A stretch of 64,000 nucleotides of DNA, taken from the NCBI GenBank assembly GCA_963513935.1, contig OY740776.1, forward strand, positions 7,656,724-7,720,723, read 5' to 3'. A model generated the notes under the pieces. The model saw only the letters and a list, made by a program, of their open reading frames with translations. It searched no databases and had not been told where the DNA came from. Position 1 is the stretch's first letter, and each line of letters starts with the position of its first letter. The position numbers and the translations under genes are program-made. This document shows, piece after piece, positions 39,301-48,300 of this stretch. This DNA is from Aphrophora alni (taxonomy: Eukaryota > Arthropoda > Insecta > Hemiptera > Aphrophoridae).

Positions 39301-42300
39301 TTAATTAGTTTTAATATTTTTGTTCAAAGTTTTTGTAATTTATCGTTTGAATAATTTTAATTTCTATGTGCTATACAAACTTCTTAATTAATTAATTATA
39401 TGACCAAATATCCTTGATAACTTAATTTATTTTTTATTGGTTGGAGAATGTCCCATGCTTACAACTGTGAGGTTTTACATCTTTAAACAACGGGGGGGGG
39501 GATAATTAATACTAGACAAATAAATTTAAATTTTATTACACTACCAAAACATGAGACCATTTGATAAGTTTTAGAAAAATCACTTTTATAAGTTTTCTGA
39601 ACATATTTAGTACCAAATTTTTAAACCATTCTGTTGATAACTTTAGTTTTTTCCTTCGGAGTCGCAAAGCCTTGGATAGCCTTTCTGCATTACAATCCAA
39701 GACTTATTAGAGATCTTTAAAATGATAGGTCGCATTTGTTTTTGACAATTAGAAGTTGAAATTAAACATTTCCAGTATTTTTATTCCACTACATGAAGTC
39801 CAATTATATCAGGCCATTCTGCTTAACTGTTTAATTGTAAGTGATATGACATTTTTAAATGAATTATTTTCTGGATTACAATTGTATTAAATTGTAATTT
39901 CAACTAACTTCTAGCTATTTATTTGAGTTATTTTAATTTTTTAAGTAAAGTACTGACAACCTCGTTTATCCGGACTTTAAACGAGGTTGTCATTTAAAGT
40001 CCGTTTAAATGACAACGGGATTGAAGGACCGGAAGTGATCCGGTTAATCAAAAATCCGGATAATCCAAAATTATAGAAAGATAAATAAAACAAAATATAA
40101 AATGATAACTTACCATTTATAAGTCATGAAAAAACACAATATTTACACAGTCATGCAATTTACACAATACACGAAATTACACAATGTACTGTAAATGACG
40201 AAAAACATTTTATTTACACACCTGAAATATTTACACATGCTTTTAATTTACACAGGGTTTAGTTGTTATTTACAAAAAAGTCATTTATCTTCCTCTGTTT
40301 TAATTTGGTGTGACGTTTCAATGCGGCCCTGTCTATACGATTCAATGCGTCTAACTTTTGGGCCATTGTAAGCACATTGCGTTTTCGTTTCAATTCAATT
40401 CAATTCAATTCAATTCAATTTTATTAATCTCGTTTGACAATATAAATATTGTATGAAATATGTCATGTGACTTATACATTAATTCTAACATGAAAACAAT
40501 AACAATACAAAATTGTTTCGTCGCCATTTCCACGCACAAACGCTAACACACGAATATAAATAAATAGCAGTAACAACGCCCACCTCTAAATACTATGCCG
40601 ATTCTAATTCACGTCCTCGATACTCCCGACTGGGAATGTGATGTGCCAACTACCAAAAAAAAAGAACGGGGTTCCCAAAGCTGGCGGCACGCTTTAAGAT
40701 GTGACAAAATGTTCACATTTACTGATTTACACCCTTGAGTCTTAGCAACCCGACAACAATAAAGTTGTAAAAATGACATGATGGTTTATGATGCGTTGTA
40801 AACATGCACCTGGTTTGTATTTATTTCACAGTTGTACATTTTCTTTAAGGACCGTTACAGGCATCTTCATTGTATTACACTTTCTAAAATATCAGGCATT
40901 CTTTAATTTTTTTTCCGGTTTTTTAAAAAATCCCTGACTTTTCCAGAAAATTCAAATTCCCTGACTTCCCGATTTTCCCGGTCGCTAGACACCCTGAAAT
41001 ACTAACCGTATCCGATCAAAAATGTAAAGAAACTAAACACAGCACAGCACGATATGGTAATGATGTATTCCGGTCGCTAGCACGTGATAGACTACCCGCC
41101 GGCATAGAAAATAGACAAGGTCACTGTCATGCCGCATCGGGGTAGGGGGATGGTGACGCAGAGGTCATTGCTCCTCCACTTTCTCTTCCCAGTGCATTAA
41201 CAACCCGCCCTAATACCTCGAGGCGACACTGTAGTGTTGAGAAAATCACGTTTTTATCAACATTAATGTAATAGCAGATATTTCTTGTTGAAACTCCATA
41301 TTCAAGGATAAAATAAAGCAAAAGCTTAAAGTTTCAAAATATTATAAATATTATTCAAAATACAGTAATTGTTAAAATATTTTGAAACTTTAAGCTTTAT
41401 TTTATCCTTGATTAAATTTTTTATTTTTTGTTCCGGATCGATCCGGATAATCCGCACATCCGGTTGAATGAGGTCCGGATAAACGAGGTAGTACTGTAAC
41501 AGGAATAAATTCAACACTTTCCAGTGGATCCAATATGCATAGCATGATCCATGTTTTTATTGCAGTATGTTTATGACATACTGACCACTTTGCTCATACG
41601 AAAGTCATTTCTATCTGTTTTGTTCTTAATTAGAAGTATATTAACTACCTTCGATCAAATTTAGTTGTACAGTGTACTCCCGATTATCCGCATTCTAACA
41701 ATCGGTTAGAATAAACAAGGTATTTTGGTAAATATAGCTTTGTTTGTTTACTATATAATTCAACAATTAATAATTTAAATTATATTATTTTACAGTCTGT
41801 AAATGCCGAAGACAGCGAAGACGATGGAGGTTCCCTAGCACAGAAACAAAAGATTAGTTTCTTAGAGAACAATTTAGATCAATTGACTAAAGTGCATAAA
41901 CAGTTGGTTAGAGATAATGCAGACTTACGATGTGAACTTCCCAAGTTAGAGAAGAGGCTAAGAGCTACAATGGAGAGAGTTAAAGTAAGTATCTTGTGGT
42001 TTTATCTGCATTACTGAGTCAACTTATGGGATTCAAAATATTATAATTATCTAATTAACTATTTCAATACCTTTCTGTTCCTTTTACAGTTGTAATTTAT
42101 TTAAATTTTTTCCCTATATAATGTAGTACGTCTTATTGAAATGTTTGTTCCATTCATTCCTCCATAAGTTGTATTATAACTTTTAGAGTAGATATTTCAA
42201 CTATCTATTGGAGTTTTGTTGAACTACGTGCACTTGTAAATTAATGAATGTGTTCTACATTTCATATGATCGTAAGATTTATTTCAGTCAGAAGTTTGAT

Positions 42301-45300
42301 CTGTACGCCACAGCAATGTTGTATGTGGTTATCAAATGATATATGTTTTATTGTTAGAAAACAGTGAACTGTTATTAGTGTTAGTACTGGTCCAAATGAA
42401 TTTAAAATTTAATTGGAGGAATTATATTCTGAAGATGAAGAAATGGGGCAAGGAGACACTGTCCATTGTATCCCTAGTAAAAGTACATGAACGAATTCAG
42501 TAAAATGGTAAATAACTTTTGAAATTATGTAAAAACCTAAACAGTTTATTTCTGAATTGTAGCTAAAACACGATTTAGATGTAGGAGCATTAGAATTAGA
42601 TTATTTTTTGTCTTTTAGTGAGAGAAAATATTAACTAGTATTGTATTGCAAGTGCAAAACAAATCGAAATTGGTAAAAATGTGTGACAATTTAGGAGTCC
42701 AGTAATCCTGAAGAAATAAAAGCTTTTATTGGGTGTTCTAATAAGTCCAGGAGTATTGTTTTATGAGGGTTCTATAAATTAAACAATAATCTTCATGGTA
42801 GGGACCGTGATAGTAGTTTTAACTTATAAAATAATCCCAATTGTGACTATTTGCACATAACAAAATATAAACTCTTGAATCGTTAAAATATTAAAGCTAC
42901 TATTACAAAGAGAAATAAATATCTTATATTAGAAAAAAACAATACTGGACTTACTTCTTAGTACGTGCATCCAGAGTCACACGGCTCCGACAACACGATT
43001 CAACTCGTACAATCCTGCAGCAGCCACCAGCGGAAACATGTTATTTAAGATTGATGAAATACAGACTGGCTGTTCATGATTTTCTGTAGCACTTTCTTGA
43101 GCTTAGAGCAAAGTGGGTTCGGCTGTGTGGAATCCAGTAGTATGTGCTGCAACATCTCTCCAGTTCTCTTGAACACTTCTTACACATTGGAGATTCAGAC
43201 AGTTTGAATCGATAGAGGTATTCTTCCATCACTATGTGCCCCATCCCTTGCTCAATCAGCAGAAGTTTTTAGTTTCCTGGGGAGGGTATCATACAGATAT
43301 AGGTTGTTCGGCTCTGGCAGCAGTTTATAGAATTTCCTCCCCTTTGGACCATTTCTCCAGCTGTCTATCCATTCACCCCTATATGTCATCTCGATCTGTT
43401 CGGAGTAAGTGTTAAGGGTCATTGTTATAGACGGTTTGGGTTGCATCTTTTCCAATTTTGTCACATCTTTCATAATATTAAATCATAATAATTTAAATAT
43501 TTTTCTTTTAAAATGATTGTCATATTTTACTTGAATGATGTTTTTTTTAATAACAAGAGTCATAAAATATACTAACATTTATATGGAAAAAAAATTTTTT
43601 TATACTACTTATTAAAATAAACATAGAATTGAATGAAAACGGTTACTTCTTAATAAAAAGGATGGCACTCGTTTTCACCATAAAGTTAAGTGACTTCTAT
43701 TGAGATGCAATTGTCCAAATGTTCATCTGTTTTTATACGAAAATATCCCTGTAAGCTTCTGATAATACGTGATTGATGGTTTGGTGACTGCTCGACTAGG
43801 TGTTATGCTCAACTTCAACTCTTCTTTGCTTCAATTACTTTTTTTTTGGTGGGAGGACGTATTGTTGCAGCTCAGTTGGCCTCTGTCATTCAGCCATGAG
43901 CCTATTGTGCTTGCTTTTGTCTTGATCATCATACATCAACCCCAGTACCTCTCTCTAGTATCTTGTGTAGAGTGTTCTTATCAAAATTTATGTCAGGTTG
44001 CTGAGGTACAAAAATTCTTCTTCTTTTGGACTGCAGGACCTCGCAATCAAACAAAATGTGTACTGCAGTCTCAGGTATGAGACCGCAAAGACAACAGTTA
44101 GGTGGGACTTGTAGTTGTCCTACCTTATTTAATTGGGTCTGGATATGGCCATGTCTGGTAATCATGGCAACGATCTGTCTCAGGGACTTCGTGTGATACT
44201 GAACCAGCTCTTTTGTCAGTGCAGGATCCGGTACCAAGAGAAGACGTTTCCCCATATTTCTGGTCAGGAAATTGTCTCCATCGTTCAATGTGCTCTTCTT
44301 TGGCCTATTTTTTTACCGTTGAGTGACTGATCCTGCAAGCAGGTTCTGGTCCCACAAGGCAGAGAGTGGCCCCCTTTTTGGCCAACAGATCTGCCCTCAA
44401 TCCCTTCATTTACTTTTTTGAATGGACTTCCTAATGGCCGAATGGACCTAATGGTCCGATGTCCATTGTATGTTATATTAGTTTGTGCTCAGTTTTTTTA
44501 TTCAGAAAAAAAACATCAGTTGTGGTATTCAAAGCATGACTTTGAGGTTCATATTAATTGAAATTTAAATCGGCTTGTCTTAGAGTTCCACTAAAAATAA
44601 TCAAATCGTTTACCATTTCTAATCTTCAAAAGTTTGAATCAATAAACGTAGGCTATATTTCAGATCATTACTCTCTGGAGTGGCATGCTGAAGCATTGGA
44701 CAAATCCAATTATAAATTATCTACAACATCTAGTTAATTGTATGTTATCATTTCTTTTAGTGTATGTCAATAATATAAGTATGAGGCTAGAAAAAAAAAA
44801 TGGTGGTGTTATTCCCTTATTGCAGTTTTTTCCCTTGTTAACGTCACCACCAAGGGAACTAGTTCACCCGACTAGTTTCCCACAATCTACACGGCAAAAC
44901 CTGCCAACACAACAAACATCAATTCACCGGCCTTAAACGGCTCTACATCGGCCAATCTCACACTACAAGACCCGCCCACGCTACTCGACTCTGATTGGCC
45001 GACAGCTCACGTCGAGCAATTAAAAGTCCGCGGCCACAACAATGGCAATCCGCGACACAACTCCGAACCAACCTCACGTCGGGATTGGTTCGCTTCTCGG
45101 GAAAACTTAACAATGGACAGCTCATTGTCTAGGAACCAACCAATCCTAGGCAAGCTAGAAATTGTATAAGTACTCATGTTTCAGGGACAAAATCATGACT
45201 TGTCAACCAGGAGACCCACTACAAACATACCTCCTCCGGGAGACCCAGCAACAACCATCAAGAACACATCACTTCTCAACACCTACACAACACTTCTCCT

Positions 45301-48300
45301 GACGCGAGATTAGCAGAGACCATCTCTCCCACGGCCTTCTTACGCAAGGCCAAGAGACCCCTCGCTCAAACACTTCACCGGGACCATCTCTCCAATCGGT
45401 CTTCTCACGCAAGACCGAGAGACCCCTCAACCAACTCACACCACACCCCGAAGACAACTCGCCAGCTCCACTACACACTTTTGCTGCCGCCTGCCACATT
45501 CCAACACCAATAAACCAATACACGTTTTGGAATCATTTCATTCAACACCTGACTCCTGCTCTCACTCCACTCAACAACACCTCTTCAAGAATCGCCCTGT
45601 TGCCTCCCATACGGGAAATTAAAGGGAGAAATCCCGGCAACGGCAGCAACTTGCTTCACCCTAGTCGCCTCCTGAAAAGGAAATTGTAGGTGCTTTGGCG
45701 CCGGCGATGACGGGTGAACATCCACCATCATAGAGGCCAGATAATATCCTATCTCCCCTCACCTAATCTAAGTCCAACTGGTCCTTTTTAGGGCCAGCAC
45801 ACTTTTTTTTCCGTTACTATTTTATCAACATTCCTCGCACTAAGCACTCGAATCCTTCCCGAATAGCAAATCCTTACTCTTTCATTATTTACCAGTCGCC
45901 TCCCGGCTCGGCTACCTCTACTTCAGGGCCATCTTCACGTTCCCTACACCTCTTTTCATCTCCTCACAACCTGACACTACGTCACCCTGATCAAACAAAA
46001 TATATTTGTAGTGTAAGTATTATTTAGCATACTAAATACGCATTGTAATAATTAATTATCTGTAATTTTTATTGTAATTCCTCATTAAAACTGGCTAGGA
46101 GTTGAGTTAATTATATTCAGTGCAGATGGATACCTTTAGATTCAGTACCTTAATTATTTAAACTGAAAATCCAATTATTACTGTCAGCTCTGGCAGGTCT
46201 ATTTCATATTGCAAAGTTACTTGTGAAAATGGTAATTATCCAGGAGTACCGACTGTAGTCACACTCAATATAATAAATTCTAATATTTTTTCTTCAATTA
46301 TTACGCAATAAACACATAAATTTAACATGAGTTAATAATCTATTTTTTATGTAAGGCACTGGAGTCCGCTTTGAAGGAAGCAAAAGAAGGAGCTATGCGA
46401 GATCGTAAACGTTACCAGTACGAAGTCGACAGAATTAAGGAGGCTGTGAGGCAGAAAAATTTGGCAAGGCGTGGCCCCAGTGCACAAATAGGTAAGTAAA
46501 GATTATTTTTTATATGTATTACTGTTTATAGGTTTTTTTTTATTGTAATCTCAGTTAGTGGAGTATATTTTTTGTATCATACTAATATTTAGTTATAGTA
46601 GTGGGCAATATTGATGATTCCTCCAAGAAAGGGTTCATGAATTGTCTTAATTTGTCATATTTAAAATTTTTATTTAATTGTGTAAAATTCACATCAATTA
46701 ACTATGTCTTTTTCAGAAAATTTTGATTCTGTTTAATTGAATGTAATGTTATAGATTTTGAACTATATAATATGATTTTTGGTTAGAGTTTAATAGGACA
46801 CATGGCCTATTATGTTTAGTTTTTGTATGGATAGGAGACACAGGCTTACCTTGGATCTTTCCATAAATAGAAAAATTACAATAAAAGACTAAAGTTCTGA
46901 ATTATTTCTTTCAATCGGTAGAGAAAATAAAAGAAGAATGAATTTTTGTAGACTTGTTGCATAGGGGGGATAGATTATTTGCAGACCAGATTACAACAAT
47001 GTATTCTCTCTACTGATTGAGAAGTGAACAGTGTTTACAAAATATTTCAAAAACTTTAATGTTTTATCATGTTTTTCAATTTGTATACTACTAGGTAATA
47101 CTCAGGTCCACTTTCCAAGGTAAGCCTGTGTCTCTTATTCATACAAAAATCTAAACATACTACAGTAAAAACTCTCTAATCTGGATTAATGTGGCGCCGG
47201 CTGATCCAGATATCGAAAAATCCGGATCTCGGGGTGGCTATTTTTATATATTTAAAGTGGTTTTAAACGTGAACAAAATTTACGTTTTTAGCTTTTTTAA
47301 GCGCGTTGCGCTTACGATAAATTGTAGCTTTACCACAGTATTCTAAAAATTAACTATGGTTTTTCAAATTACTGTAATATATAGACGTTACGTTTTAACT
47401 GTACTATTATGTAATTTGCCGTAGTTTGCCGGTACGATAACTGGTAACAAAAGTACCAAAAACAACAAAAGGTAGGTTAATTAAATAAATATTACAATAG
47501 CTATGTTTAAAATTCTATTTATTTTAAGCTAAATGAGGCTCAGCATAAAGTACACAAACAACAATTAATTAGGTCTACAGTGTTAACTAAAACTATCAAA
47601 CGAAAAATGAAGATTAGAAAATAAAACAGTACAATAAATACGTACAGGATTGTACACGTGAAATTTTGATGAACGTATGATAAATGTTAGTTTTCATTAC
47701 AGTACAGTAATTTGTACTCACGTCAGTTTTTATTTAAAAAGAGATGTAATGGTAGCTTGCTTGGCTCGTTGAAGAACACGCTTCTTAGATGTAATATCTC
47801 TCCATCTACGAAAAAGAAGGAGATCGGCCGATGAGGATTCTTCTTGTTCTTCCACGTAGTCTATCAGCTGTTCGCAATGAGTCATGATTTGTTTTTGTTG
47901 TTCATCTTCGACAGGTGCTGGCTCTGTGTTCACCAAGTCAATGATGTCACTGTCAGTAAACTCATCTTCCTTCATCCACTCATTCACACCATCACTGTTT
48001 ATTTTGTCACAACCGGGAACGTGTCTTAGAATCAGAACCGCACTACTGCCCAGTGCCCAGCTCAAAAACATCGGCCCGAAAATATTATTTTTGTATAGAA
48101 AATTGTATTGTTATTATTTTTTATACGACGGCCGGATATCGAAGTTTCCGGATATCAGAGATCCGGATCAGAGAGTGTTTACTGTATATAATATGTATTA
48201 TGTTGGATGTATAAGATTTTGTAGTAATTTGTACAATTATCTCTTTTTTGAAAATTACTATATACATTAAAACTAAAAGAGGAAAGTGGATGCTGTGTTT

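Larger units (their letters stand above)
36518..41795. other. Khc intron (5278 bases) with a cassette-exon candidate
   Basis: Contains the cassette candidate at 37524-37610, a LINE reverse transcriptase fragment (37840-38290), repeat family A fragment (38320-38400), a short dispersed repeat (39427-39472), and a Tigger-like element (39948-41496) with nested repeat D. Positions 38400-39420 contain no recognised feature, although 39060-39250 is less AT-rich than its surroundings. Confidence 0.85.
41985..46355. other. Khc intron (4371 bases)
   Basis: Contains a possible piggyBac transposase remnant (42390-42830), two RNase H-bearing LINE tail fragments on the minus strand (42975-43480 and 43780-44440), and a GC-rich LTR-like patch (44840-45980). 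Positions 44445-44840 have nothing recognised. Confidence 0.85.

Noticed and set aside
40391..40420. CAATT repeat as a regulatory array
   Set aside because: Simple pentanucleotide microsatellite inside a decayed Tigger element.
45269..45523. 84-codon minus-strand frame with Gly/Trp/Arg-rich product
   Set aside because: It lies in the GC-rich LTR-like patch, has no domain, and spans the 64-bp tandem repeat; low stop density comes from base composition.
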